From NCBI RefSeq assembly GCF_001667945.1, contig NZ_LZJK01000133.1, forward strand, positions 1-32,494: a DNA stretch of 32,494 nt, written 5' to 3'. The notes under the pieces are model-generated. The model saw only the letters and a program-made list of their open reading frames with translations, was not told the DNA's origin and did no database searches. Both the position numbers and the translations under genes were made by a program. This stretch comes from Mycolicibacter sinensis (GTDB lineage Bacteria; Actinomycetota; Actinomycetes; Mycobacteriales; Mycobacteriaceae). Shown here piece by piece: positions 8,266-16,207 of this stretch (positions are counted from its first letter, which is position 1; each line of letters opens with the position of its first letter).

Positions 8266-9186
8266 CTAGGTGCGTATGGCCTCGATCGCAACCGAATTGC
8301 GCAGCCGCGCAACAACTTCGGCGTCGTCGGGAAAGCTGCGCCCATAATCGGCGAAGACCTCGGGCCGGGTGCGGCTGCTGACCTGCCAGCCCTGGTCGGA
8401 CAGGTAGTCCCCGGCGGGCTTACGCTCCCCGGCGTAGACCAGGCTGGCGAAGTCGAGGTCGAGCCCGTGTTCGGCGAAGCGTTGGCTCACCGACTGATTT
8501 GAGTCGCTGAGCGTGGCAGCACCGTCGGGGTGGTACTCGGTGGCCAGCCTGCTGCCCGGTGCGCTCAGGGCGGTGATGTTGTCGAACAGCCGGTCCTGCG
8601 CTTCCGGGGGCAGATAGATGAGCAGCCCTTCGGCGCTCCACGCGGTGGGTTTGGTCTCGTCGAAACCGCTGCGGCGCAACGCGGCCGGCCAGTCATCGCG
8701 CAAGTCGATGGCGACCGCGCGACGCTGCGCGGTCGGCTGGGCGCCGAGATCGGCCAGCGTGCGGGATTTGAAGTCGATCACCTCCGGCTGGTCGATCTCG
8801 TAGACGACGCTGCCTTCCGGCCAGGCCAACCGGTAGGCCCGCGAATCCAGCCCGGACGCCAAGATGACGGCCTGCCGGACGCCGGCTGCGGCGGCAGCCA
8901 GGAAGAAGTCGTCGAAGAACCGGGTGCGCACCGCTATCACCTCGGTCATCGGCCGGGCGGTGGCGGCGGCGTCCTCGGCGACCGCTGGTTCCAACTCGCC
9001 GTCGAGCAGCCGGTTGAAGAAGTCGATCCCGACCGCGCGCACCAGTGGCTCGGCGAAGGGGTCGGTGATCAGCGCGTCGGGCTCCCGGCTGGCCAGCGCG
9101 CGGCCGACCGCGACCATGGTCGCGGTTGTGCCGACGCTCGACGCCAGATCCCAGCTGTCCCCGGAAAATCGGCCGCTGTGTGCCAT
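8266..9186 (-). CDS. Class I SAM-dependent methyltransferase, mycobacterial TIGR00027/LCMT-like family (copy 1)
   Basis: A 306-residue protein with the family signature near its N-terminus (LASSVGTTATMVAVGRA, residues 14-30, then TDPFAEPLVRAVG) and the SAM-binding motif I at about 107-118 (VILASGLDSRAY), followed by the acidic motif YEIDQPEV. Homologous to the Rv0725c/Rv0726c group of H37Rv. These enzymes are annotated as putative O-methyltransferases and their substrates are mostly unproven. ATG 9186 is preceded by a strong GGAGG. It is the downstream gene of a tandem pair with a 10-bp gap and should be co-transcribed with the next gene. Confidence 0.9.
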   Translation of the reverse strand: MAHSGRFSGDSWDLASSVGTTATMVAVGRALASREPDALITDPFAEPLVRAVGIDFFNRLLDGELEPAVAEDAAATARPMTEVIAVRTRFFDDFFLAAAAAGVRQAVILASGLDSRAYRLAWPEGSVVYEIDQPEVIDFKSRTLADLGAQPTAQRRAVAIDLRDDWPAALRRSGFDETKPTAWSAEGLLIYLPPEAQDRLFDNITALSAPGSRLATEYHPDGAATLSDSNQSVSQRFAEHGLDLDFASLVYAGERKPAGDYLSDQGWQVSSRTRPEVFADYGRSFPDDAEVVARLRNSVAIEAIRT

Positions 9187-9196
9187 CGCTTACCTC

Positions 9197-10141
9197 CTAT
9201 CCCAGGGTCGCGCTGACATAGGTCAGCCCGCTGTAACCGTGAGCGTCGTCGAGTTGCGGCAGCCCGTGTTCGGCGAACAGCTCGTTGATGCTGCGGCCCT
9301 CGATGCGCCATCCCCGCTCGGCGAGGTAGGACGGGGCGTCGTTGCGATCGCCGAAGTAGACCAGCTCGGTCAGGTCGAGATCGAGGCCGTGGCTGCGCAT
9401 CCGCTCAGCGGCCTCCCGCATCCGCTGGCGGGCGCTGTTTTCGTCGGCCGGGTCGAGCGGCGGTGTGCTTTCGATGGCGAACCTGCTGCCCGGTGCCGAC
9501 AGCGCGGTGACGGTGTCCAGCAGCCGGTCTTGTGCGTCGGCCGGCAGGTAGGCCAGCAAGCCCTCCGCGCTCCAGGCGGTCGGCACCGAGGCGTCGAAAC
9601 CCGCGGCCTGCAGCGCCGCCGGCCAATCGTCGCGCAGGTCGACGGCGACCGGCCGGCGATCGGCGGCGGGTTGGGCGCCCTGGGCGGTGAGCACCCGGGT
9701 CTTGAACTCGATCACGTCGGGTTGGTCGATCTCGAAGACGCGGGTGCCGGCCGGCCAGTCGAGCCGGTAGGCGCGGGCATCGAGGCCCGACGCCAGGATG
9801 ACGGCCTGCCGGATGCCCGCCGCGGCCGCGTCGAGGAAGAACTCGTCGAAGAACCGGGTGCGCACCGCCATGTTGTCGGACATCCGGGAGAGCGTCATCG
9901 CCCCGTCCTGGGCCTGGTCGTCGCCGAAGTCGAAGTCGGCCGGGCTGAGCTCGCCGCTGGCCAGCTTGCTGAACAGCTCCACGCCCACCGCACGCACCAG
10001 GGGCTCGGCATAGGGGTCGTTGATCAGTGGCCGGTCGGTGCCGTTTCCGCGGCTTGCGACCGCGCGGCCCACCGCCACCATGGTCGCGGTAGCCCCTACG
10101 CTGGAGGCCAGGTCCCAGGTGTCGTTATCGGTGCGTGCCAT
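9197..10141 (-). CDS. Class I SAM-dependent methyltransferase, mycobacterial TIGR00027/LCMT-like family (copy 2)
   Basis: A 314-residue paralogue of the downstream gene. It shares the N-terminal LASSVGATATMVAVGRA signature, NDPYAEPLVRAVG, motif I (VILASGLDARAY, about 114-125) and FEIDQPDV. It differs by an acidic insertion around residues 68-85 (DFDFGDDQAQDG) and a longer helix near RQRMREAAERMRS. ATG 10141 follows GGAGAGG at good spacing. As first gene of the pair it is read from the shared, partly AT-rich region before secY. The two copies have diverged clearly, so this is an old duplication, as in the H37Rv Rv0725c/Rv0726c pair next to sppA. Confidence 0.9.
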   Translation of the reverse strand: MARTDNDTWDLASSVGATATMVAVGRAVASRGNGTDRPLINDPYAEPLVRAVGVELFSKLASGELSPADFDFGDDQAQDGAMTLSRMSDNMAVRTRFFDEFFLDAAAAGIRQAVILASGLDARAYRLDWPAGTRVFEIDQPDVIEFKTRVLTAQGAQPAADRRPVAVDLRDDWPAALQAAGFDASVPTAWSAEGLLAYLPADAQDRLLDTVTALSAPGSRFAIESTPPLDPADENSARQRMREAAERMRSHGLDLDLTELVYFGDRNDAPSYLAERGWRIEGRSINELFAEHGLPQLDDAHGYSGLTYVSATLG

Positions 10142-10449
10142 CTTTTGACCTCTCCTTCATTACCGGTGATGCAGCGCCGGAAATTAATTAGCTGATTTAA
10201 CGAGCTGTCGTCGACTGTACTCCCACCGGCTGACGGTTGGCTGACAGCGCGTCCCTGCGGCTGCCCGGCCCGCCGTGCGCAGCTGTTAGTCTCGTAGACT
10301 GCTGACGCGCCTGAAGACACGCGTGGCCGCTTTGTGACCGGTCGGCGCGTCGACGCGAAAGCGCAGGATTACCCCAGGACTAACCGGGCTGGAACGAACC
10401 AGTCCATCGGCACGCCGCGACCGAACCTCGGCTGCGCAGGAGGAGAAGA
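10142..10449. promoter_or_regulatory. Divergent intergenic region, methyltransferases / secY
   Basis: This 308-bp gap has no gene. The methyltransferase side has an AT-rich island (about 10178-10201) that could hold a minus-strand -10. In the middle, AGTCT-CGT-AGACT (10288-10300) is a small inverted repeat whose right half contains TAGACT, a possible -10 for secY with a leader of about 140 nt. No strong -35 element is seen. The secY ribosome site AGGAGG lies at the right end. Confidence 0.4.
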
Positions 10450-11781
10450 GTGTTCTCGGCTTTCATCTCATCACTGCGGACAGTCGACCTGAGGCGCAAG
10501 ATCCTGTTCGCCCTGGGCATTATCGTGCTCTACCGGCTCGGCGCGGCCATCCCGTCGCCCGGTGTCGACTACCAGAACGTCCAGCAGTGCATCAAAGAGG
10601 TCAGTGGCGGCGACGCCGCGCAGGTCTACTCGCTGATCAACCTGTTCTCCGGCGGTGCGCTGCTGCAGTTGACGGTGTTCGCCATCGGGGTGATGCCCTA
10701 CATCACCGCGAGCATCATCGTGCAGCTGTTGACCGTGGTCATCCCGCGCTTCGAGGAGCTGCGCAAAGAAGGCCAGTCCGGCCAGAACAAGATGACGCAG
10801 TACACCCGCTACCTGACGGTGGCGCTGGCCGTGCTGCAGGCGACGTCCATCGTGGCGCTGGCCGCCAACGGCGGGCTGCTGCAGACCTGCAGCCTGCGTC
10901 ACGACATCATCGCCGACCACAGCATCTTCACGCTGATCGTCATCGTGCTGGTGATGACCGCCGGGGCGGTGTTGGTGATGTGGCTCGGTGAGCTGATCAC
11001 CGAGCGCGGCATCGGCAACGGCATGTCGCTGCTGATCTTCGTCGGTATCGCCGCCCGCATCCCGATCGAGGGCAAGACCATCCTGGACTCCCGCGGCGGC
11101 CTGGTGTTCACCATGGTCTGCCTGGCCGCGCTGGCCATCGTCGTCGGTGTGGTCTTCGTCGAGCAGGGTCAGCGCCGTATCCCGGTGCAGTACGCCAAAC
11201 GGATGGTCGGCCGGCGCATGTACGGCGGCACCTCGACCTACCTGCCGCTCAAGGTCAACCAGGCCGGCGTCATCCCGGTTATCTTCGCCTCGTCGCTGAT
11301 CTACATTCCGCAGCTGGTCACCCAGCTGGTCCGCAGCGGCAGCGGCGGCCTCGGCAACAGCTGGTGGGACAAGCTGGTCAGCACGTACCTGTCCGACCCG
11401 TCGAACTTCGTCTACATCGCCGTGTACTTCGGCCTGATCATCTTCTTCACCTACTTCTACGTGTCGATCACGTTCAACCCGGACGAGCGCGCCGACGAGA
11501 TGAAGAAGTTCGGCGGCTTCATTCCGGGCATTCGGCCGGGACGCCCGACCGCGGACTACCTGCGCTTCGTGCTCAACCGGATCACCCTGCCCGGCTCGAT
11601 CTACCTGGGCGTCATCTCGGTCCTACCCAACCTGTTCCTGCACATGGGCAGCTCGGGCACGGTCCAGAACCTGCCGTTCGGTGGCACCGCGGTGCTGATC
11701 ATGATCGGCGTCGGCCTTGACACGGTCAAGCAGATCGAGAGCCAGCTCATGCAGCGTAACTACGAAGGGTTCCTCAAGTGA
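10450..11781 (+). CDS. secY: Protein translocase channel subunit SecY
   Basis: SecY forms the protein-conducting channel in the cytoplasmic membrane with SecE and SecG; SecA drives unfolded preproteins through it. The 443-residue protein shows the ten hydrophobic helices of the family. It has the N-terminal FxxSLRxxDLRRKILFALGI segment, the TM2 region FAIGVMPYITASIIVQLL and cytoplasmic loops with AKRMVGRRMYGG and the conserved GGFIPGIRPGRPT. The GTG start follows a strong AGGAGG with 6-nt spacing. The TGA overlaps the adk start (GTGA), so secY and adk are translationally coupled. Length and order match the mycobacterial secY-adk-mapA operon. Confidence 0.98.
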   Translation: MFSAFISSLRTVDLRRKILFALGIIVLYRLGAAIPSPGVDYQNVQQCIKEVSGGDAAQVYSLINLFSGGALLQLTVFAIGVMPYITASIIVQLLTVVIPRFEELRKEGQSGQNKMTQYTRYLTVALAVLQATSIVALAANGGLLQTCSLRHDIIADHSIFTLIVIVLVMTAGAVLVMWLGELITERGIGNGMSLLIFVGIAARIPIEGKTILDSRGGLVFTMVCLAALAIVVGVVFVEQGQRRIPVQYAKRMVGRRMYGGTSTYLPLKVNQAGVIPVIFASSLIYIPQLVTQLVRSGSGGLGNSWWDKLVSTYLSDPSNFVYIAVYFGLIIFFTYFYVSITFNPDERADEMKKFGGFIPGIRPGRPTADYLRFVLNRITLPGSIYLGVISVLPNLFLHMGSSGTVQNLPFGGTAVLIMIGVGLDTVKQIESQLMQRNYEGFLK

Positions 11782-12329
11782 GAGTCGTACTGCTGGGACC
11801 GCCGGGGGCAGGCAAGGGCACCCAGGCGGTGAAGCTGGCGGAGAAGCTGGGTGTTCCGCAGATCTCCACCGGTGATCTGTTCCGGCACAACATCGCCGAG
11901 GGCACCGAGCTGGGCCGGCAGGCCAAGCAATACCTCGACGCCGGCGACCTGGTGCCGCCCGAGCTGACCAACGCCCTGGTCGAGGACCGGCTCGACCAGC
12001 CCGACGCCGCAAACGGATTCATCCTGGACGGCTACCCCCGCTCGGTGGAGCAGGCCGAGGCACTGCATGACATGCTGGAACGCCGTCACACCAAGCTGGA
12101 TGCGGTGCTGGAGTTCCGGGTCACCGAGAGCGAACTGCTCAAGCGGCTCAAGGCACGTGGTCGCGCCGACGACACCGCCGAGGTGATCCACAACCGCATG
12201 ATCGTCTACCGCGAAGAGACCACGCCGCTGCTGGACTACTACCAAGACGAGCACGAGCTGCACGTGGTGGATGCACTCGGCACGCTCGATGAGGTGTTCG
12301 CGCGCGCTTTGAACGCCCTGGGGCAGTAA
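11778..12329 (+). CDS. adk: Adenylate kinase
   Basis: Catalyses ATP + AMP to 2 ADP in the cytoplasm. The 183-residue protein opens with the P-loop GPPGAGKGTQ, has the AMP-site STGDLFRHN and the DGYPRSVEQAE motif. It is the short form lacking the extended zinc/LID domain (the region after KARGRADDT goes straight into the final helices), as in M. tuberculosis Adk (181 residues). It starts with a GTG that overlaps the secY stop by 4 bp, and its TAA is followed immediately by the mapA ATG. Confidence 0.98.
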   Translation: MRVVLLGPPGAGKGTQAVKLAEKLGVPQISTGDLFRHNIAEGTELGRQAKQYLDAGDLVPPELTNALVEDRLDQPDAANGFILDGYPRSVEQAEALHDMLERRHTKLDAVLEFRVTESELLKRLKARGRADDTAEVIHNRMIVYREETTPLLDYYQDEHELHVVDALGTLDEVFARALNALGQ

Positions 12330-13118
12330 ATGATCGGACTGCCGAAGCGGCGGGTGCCGCATCGCAGCCCGGGGGAGCTCGACGCGATGGCCGCGGCAGG
12401 CGCCGTCGTTGCCGCGGCGCTGGCCGCGGTGCGCGAGGCCGCCGCCGTTGGCGTCTCGACGTCGGAGTTGGACGAGGTCGCCGAATCGGTGATCCGGGAG
12501 GCGGGTGCGACGCCGTCGTTCCTGGGTTATCACGGTTTCCCCGCCTCGATCTGCAGTTCGGTCAATGACCGTGTGGTGCACGGCATCCCGTCGTCGACCG
12601 AGGTGCTGGTGGCAGGTGATCTGGTGTCGATCGACTGCGGTGCGATCCTGGACGGCTGGCACGGCGACGCGGCGATCACGTTCGGGGTCGGCAAGCTGGC
12701 GGCCGCCGACGAGAACCTGTCGGACGCAACCCGTAAGGCGATGCATGCCGGGATCGCGGCGATGGTCCCGGGCAACCGGCTCAGCGACGTCTCACACGCC
12801 ATCGAAACGGGGGCCCGCGCCGCATCGCAGGAGTTCCGCCGCTCATTCGGCATCGTCGCCGGCTACGGCGGCCACGGCATCGGCCGCCAGATGCACATGG
12901 ACCCGTTCCTGCCCAACGAGGGGGCGCCGGGCCGCGGGCCGCTGCTGGTGGCCGGATCGGTGCTGGCGATCGAGCCGATGCTGACCCTGGGAACCGATCA
13001 GACCGTCATCCTCTCCGACGAGTGGACGGTGGTCACCGCCGACGGGTCCCGTGCTGCGCATTGGGAACACACCGTCGCGGTGACCGACGACGGACCCCGG
13101 ATCCTCACGAGCGGCTGA
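12330..13118 (+). CDS. mapA: Methionine aminopeptidase type I
   Basis: Removes the initiator methionine from nascent proteins. The 262-residue protein has the full five-ligand dimetal site: Asp102 (IDCGA), Asp113 (HGDAA), His182 (GGHGIG), Glu215 (AIEPM) and Glu247 (WEHTV), plus the conserved His84 (VVHGIP). There is no N-terminal zinc-finger extension, so it corresponds to MapA (Rv0734) rather than the longer MapB type. The ATG directly abuts the adk stop codon (TAAATG). The next gene begins 3 bp after the TGA, so the operon continues into a regulator. Confidence 0.97.
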   Translation: MIGLPKRRVPHRSPGELDAMAAAGAVVAAALAAVREAAAVGVSTSELDEVAESVIREAGATPSFLGYHGFPASICSSVNDRVVHGIPSSTEVLVAGDLVSIDCGAILDGWHGDAAITFGVGKLAAADENLSDATRKAMHAGIAAMVPGNRLSDVSHAIETGARAASQEFRRSFGIVAGYGGHGIGRQMHMDPFLPNEGAPGRGPLLVAGSVLAIEPMLTLGTDQTVILSDEWTVVTADGSRAAHWEHTVAVTDDGPRILTSG

Positions 13119-13121
13119 CGC

Positions 13122-13628
13122 GTGGACCCGCACCCGCCCGACGAGGCCGATCCGATCGCGCTGGCTCGCGCGAATTGGGAACGGGCCGGCTGGGGGGAGG
13201 TCGCCGACGGGATGGTCGCGGTGACGTCGGTGATGCGCGCCCACCAGATCCTGCTGGCCCGGGTGGAAGCCACGCTGCGGCCCTACGACCTGAGCTTCTC
13301 CCGGTTCGAGCTGCTGCGGCTGCTGGCGTTCAGCCGCTCCGGTGCCCTGCCGATCACCAAGGCCTCCGACCGGCTGCAGGTCCACGTCACCAGCGTCACG
13401 CACGCGATCCGACGGTTGGAGGCCGCCGGCCTCGTCGAGCGGTTGCCGCACCCCACCGACGGCCGCACCACCCTGGTGTCGATCACCGCGCGGGGCCGCT
13501 CGACGGTGGCGGCCGCGACGGCCAGCCTCAACCGCGAGGTGTTCGCCGACATCGGGATGTCCCGGCAGGAATCCCGCAGCCTGTCCTCGGCGATTGAGAC
13601 CTTGCGCCGTAACGCCGGGGATTTCTAG
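13122..13628 (+). CDS. MarR-family transcriptional regulator
   Basis: A 168-residue winged-helix protein. The DNA-binding core runs from about residue 45 to 125: FSRFELLRLLAFSR, then the recognition region ITKASDRLQVHVTSVTHAIRRLE and the wing LPHPTDGRTTLVSIT. The GTG start is 3 bp after mapA, which indicates co-expression with secY-adk-mapA. It matches Rv0737 of H37Rv in family and relative position, except that in H37Rv sigL and rslA lie between mapA and this gene. Ligand and targets are unknown. Its TAG overlaps, on the other strand, the TAG of the histidine kinase (shared CTAG at 13625-13628). Confidence 0.9.
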   Translation: MDPHPPDEADPIALARANWERAGWGEVADGMVAVTSVMRAHQILLARVEATLRPYDLSFSRFELLRLLAFSRSGALPITKASDRLQVHVTSVTHAIRRLEAAGLVERLPHPTDGRTTLVSITARGRSTVAAATASLNREVFADIGMSRQESRSLSSAIETLRRNAGDF

Positions 13629-14881
13629 CCGGTGTCTCGCGCTGCCGGCGACGGTACCGGGATGGTGGCGGTGACGGCGGTGCCCGCGCCCGGGCGCGAG
13701 CGGATGTTGAGCCGCCCGCCGACCAACTCGGCACGCTCGGCCATCGACAACACCCCGTAGCCGCCCATCTCGTCGCCGCCCACCGGGTGCTCGAAGGTGT
13801 CGAAACCCACCCCGTCGTCGATGATCTCCAACCGGGCCATGCCCGGATCGGTGGTGACCGCGAACCCCAGTCGCACCGTCGTCGCAGCGGCGTGCTTGAC
13901 GACGTTCTGCAGGCCCTCCTGCGCGATCCGGTACAGCGCCAGCTCGATGTGCTCGGGCAGCCGGGTCTCAGCCAGATCCAGCTCGATCTTGAGCTGCGGG
14001 ATGGACCGGGCCAAGCTGGCCAGCCCGCCGGCCAGGCCCAGGTCGTCGAGCACCGGCGGCCGCAGCCCGCTGATCGCGATCCGGGTCTCCTGCAGGGTCA
14101 GCCCGGCCAGCTCACGAGCGGCATCGAGCTGCGCCGACGCTTCGTCGGGATCGTGACCGACCGCCCGGGCGGCCGCATCCAGCCGGTAGGACAGCGTCAC
14201 CAGCCGCTGGGAGATGCCGTCGTGGATGTCGCCGGCCAGCCGGCGCCGCTCGATCTCCTGGGCTTCGATCACCTGCTCGACGAACAGCTCGTGGGCGCGT
14301 TCGCGGGCCACCAGCTGGCGGTGCAGCCGGGCCTGGTGCATCGCGCCGGCGATGAGCTGCCCGATCACCCGCAGCAGCTCGATATCGCCGTGGGTGAACT
14401 CGCGGCGGGCCACGGTGTGCACGTTGAGCACACCGACCAGCCCGCCCGGATCGGTCTCCATCGGTACCGACACCATCGAGGTGAAGTCACGGCCGCGCAG
14501 CGACTCGATCGGCAGGTAGCGCGGGTCGGCCTCCTTGTTGTCGCTGATCACCACGGGCTCGCGATGGCTGGCCACCCAGCCCGACACCCCCGAGCCCAGC
14601 GGCAGCCGGATCTTGCCCACCTCGGTGTCGAACGGCGGGGTCGCGCCGGTCAGGGTCAGGGAACGGTCGGTGTCGTCGAGGACGTGCACGAAGCAGACGT
14701 CGGTGCCGGTGGCCGCGGTGATCATCCGGGCGGCCGCGGCGGCCAGCGGTTCCACGCCGGGCCCGCTCGAGGCGGCCTGGATGAGTTCGCGCAGCAGCGC
14801 CAGCTCGTGGTTGGCGTCGACGAAATCCCGCACCGTGGTGGCTTTGCGGGCGCGGGACCGGTTCTGGCCCGAGGAGCTCAC
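13625..14881 (-). CDS. Cytoplasmic GAF-domain sensor histidine kinase (HisKA_3 / NarL-type partner)
   Basis: A 418-residue kinase without membrane helices. A GAF domain at about 45-185 (ATGTDVCFVHVLDD to FTHGDIELL) is followed by a HisKA_3 dimerisation domain with phospho-acceptor His220 (RRRLAGDIHDGISQRL). A HATPase domain has the N-box (GLQNVVKHAAAT), DDGVGFD and GGYGVLSMAERAE. The stimulus is probably a soluble ligand or redox signal sensed by GAF, but I see no haem-specific residues I could defend. It starts with GTG overlapping the response-regulator stop by 4 bp (GTGA), so the two are coupled. Architecture resembles NarS (Rv0845) of M. tuberculosis; orthology is uncertain because the H37Rv pair is arranged differently. 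Confidence 0.92.
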   Translation of the reverse strand: MSSSGQNRSRARKATTVRDFVDANHELALLRELIQAASSGPGVEPLAAAAARMITAATGTDVCFVHVLDDTDRSLTLTGATPPFDTEVGKIRLPLGSGVSGWVASHREPVVISDNKEADPRYLPIESLRGRDFTSMVSVPMETDPGGLVGVLNVHTVARREFTHGDIELLRVIGQLIAGAMHQARLHRQLVARERAHELFVEQVIEAQEIERRRLAGDIHDGISQRLVTLSYRLDAAARAVGHDPDEASAQLDAARELAGLTLQETRIAISGLRPPVLDDLGLAGGLASLARSIPQLKIELDLAETRLPEHIELALYRIAQEGLQNVVKHAAATTVRLGFAVTTDPGMARLEIIDDGVGFDTFEHPVGGDEMGGYGVLSMAERAELVGGRLNIRSRPGAGTAVTATIPVPSPAARDTG

Positions 14882-15528
14882 CGGTAGATGCCTTCCCGCA
14901 GCGCGGTGGCCACCGCGCCGGTGCGATCGGAGACCCCGAGCTTGCGGTAGATCGAGCGCAGGTGCGATTTGACGGTCTCGTCGCCGATTACCAGCTTGGT
15001 GGCGATCCCGCGGTTGGACAGCCCGCTGACCATGTAGCCCAGGATCTCGCTCTCGCGCTGGGTGAGGCCCTGGCGCGCCCCCGGCCAGAACTCGTCGCGC
15101 TGCAGCCGGGCGGCGGTGCCGGCCGCCCGGGCGGCCAGGCCCGGGTCGATCACCGTCTCGCCGCGGTGGGCCAACTCGATCTGGTGCACCAGGTCGTCAC
15201 TGCTGATGCTTTTGAGCAGGTAGCCACTCGCGCCGACCCGCAGCGCCTCGAACAGGTACTGCTCGTCGTCGTAGACCGAGAGCATCACCACCCGGCGCTC
15301 CGGGTCGCGTTCCCGCAGCGCCAGGCACAGGTCCAGCCCGCTCTCACCGCGCATTCGCACGTCACACAGCACGATGTCGGGGTCGGTGTCGGCGACCACG
15401 GCCAGCGCCTGTTCGGCGTTGATCGCCTGCCCGACCACCTCGATGCGGTCGGCGAACGCGGTGAGCATGGCCCGCAGGCCTTCGATCACCATCTCGTGAT
15501 CGTCGACGAGGACCAGTCGCACGGGCAT
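14878..15528 (-). CDS. NarL/FixJ-family response regulator
   Basis: A 216-residue two-domain regulator. The receiver domain (1-~120) has acidic residues Asp9/Asp10, phospho-acceptor Asp56 (IVLCDVRMRG) and Lys106 (GYLLKS). The C-terminal LuxR-type HTH is LTQRESEILGYMVSGLSNRGIA to VKSHLRSIYRKLGVSDR. The in-frame ORF extends 50 codons further upstream, but the ATG at 15528 is chosen because MPVRLVLVDDHE begins the receiver fold there. A TATTGT -10-like hexamer ends 6 nt before this ATG. It forms a coupled operon with the kinase, which should phosphorylate it. Size and type match NarL (Rv0844c, 216 residues from memory). The inverted repeats upstream could be its own binding sites. Confidence 0.92.
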   Translation of the reverse strand: MPVRLVLVDDHEMVIEGLRAMLTAFADRIEVVGQAINAEQALAVVADTDPDIVLCDVRMRGESGLDLCLALRERDPERRVVMLSVYDDEQYLFEALRVGASGYLLKSISSDDLVHQIELAHRGETVIDPGLAARAAGTAARLQRDEFWPGARQGLTQRESEILGYMVSGLSNRGIATKLVIGDETVKSHLRSIYRKLGVSDRTGAVATALREGIYR

Positions 15529-15534
15529 AGCAAG

Positions 15535-15540
15535 ACAATA
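15535..15540 (-). promoter_or_regulatory. Candidate -10 (TATTGT) for a leaderless response-regulator mRNA
   Basis: Read on the minus strand, TATTGT fits TANNNT and is followed by only 6 nt (CTTGCT) before the ATG, with no ribosome binding site. This predicts leaderless initiation. Confidence 0.4.
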
Positions 15541-15593
15541 AGGCCCCCGCCAGGGACGGCAGCGGTGAGCCGAAGCCGGGACCGCCGAATCGG

Positions 15594-15634
15594 GTCCGGC
15601 GGGTTTCCCCGGACGGTTCCCCCGAATGGGGGAG
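15594..15634. promoter_or_regulatory. Cluster of inverted repeats between the response regulator and HAD gene
   Basis: Two inverted repeats lie in the 139-bp divergent gap. GTCCGG (15594-15599) pairs with CCGGAC (15609-15614). TTCCCCC (15617-15623) pairs with GGGGGAG (15628-15634) around GAAT, with one G-T pair at the outer end. Such dyads are plausible operators for a NarL-type dimer acting on both divergent genes. This is inference from position and symmetry only. Confidence 0.4.
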
Positions 15635-15667
15635 GACGGACGACTGTCGTTCCGGCATCCTGCTGTT

Positions 15668-16207
15668 ATGCAGATCACAACCGAACTCGCGACATGGATC
15701 CGCCCCGGCCGCCCGTTCTGGTGGGACCGGGTGCCGCCGGCCGACGATGCCCAGGTCTATCCCTTACAAGCGGTGATCTTCGACGTGGAAGCCCTCGCCG
15801 ACGCCGAGGGTGAGCCGCGGTCCGGGCTGATCGACCTGGTGCTGAGCCTGTTTGCCGCCGGCATCTGGGTTGCAGTGGTCGGCGCCGGCCCGCGCGACCG
15901 GGTGCAGCCGCGGGTGCGGGAACTGATCGGCGACGGGATGGCCGAGACCGTCGTCACGGCCGACGACCTCACCGGTCCCGCCGGTGCCGCCGAGCTGTAC
16001 CGGCTGGCGTTGTGGGAGCTGGGCATCGTCGCCGGCGAGGCGCTGGTGATCGCCGGGTGCGACGACAACGGCCGGACGGCTGCCGCGATGGGCCTGCCGG
16101 CGGTCACCACCGGCTCCGCGGGCGGCTATGACGGACTCCTGGTCGAGGGCTGCCGCCAGCTGCAGGCGCAGCTGATGGCCGCCCGGCTCAGTCGCGCAGC
16201 AGGTTGA
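15668..16207 (+). CDS. HAD-like protein with altered catalytic motif
   Basis: A 179-residue protein whose core resembles a haloacid-dehalogenase phosphatase: a hydrophobic strand into motif I (LQAVIFDVEALAD, Asp39), a second strand (WVAVVGAG) and a motif-IV-like segment (VIAGCDDNGRTAAAMGLPAVTT). Motif I reads DVE, so the second aspartate of DxD is replaced by Glu41, and no clear motif III lysine is seen. It may be catalytically weak, altered or non-enzymatic. ATG 15668 begins the compact ORF; a start at 15626 would add a low-complexity piece running through the dyad. Divergent from the response regulator. Its 3' end overlaps the convergent mmsB by 20 bp. Confidence 0.7.
   Translation: MQITTELATWIRPGRPFWWDRVPPADDAQVYPLQAVIFDVEALADAEGEPRSGLIDLVLSLFAAGIWVAVVGAGPRDRVQPRVRELIGDGMAETVVTADDLTGPAGAAELYRLALWELGIVAGEALVIAGCDDNGRTAAAMGLPAVTTGSAGGYDGLLVEGCRQLQAQLMAARLSRAAG

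Noticed and set aside
8864..10195. 443-codon plus-strand ORF opposite the methyltransferases
   Set aside because: It spans two real genes and their intergenic gap on the other strand and shows no family motif.
15626..15667. Upstream ATG extension of the HAD-like gene
   Set aside because: It begins inside the GGGGG dyad and adds residues without homology; ATG 15668 gives a compact protein.
15529..15678. 50-codon N-terminal extension of the response regulator
   Set aside because: It precedes the receiver strand VRLVLVDDHE, has shadow-like composition and would cover the promoter and dyads.
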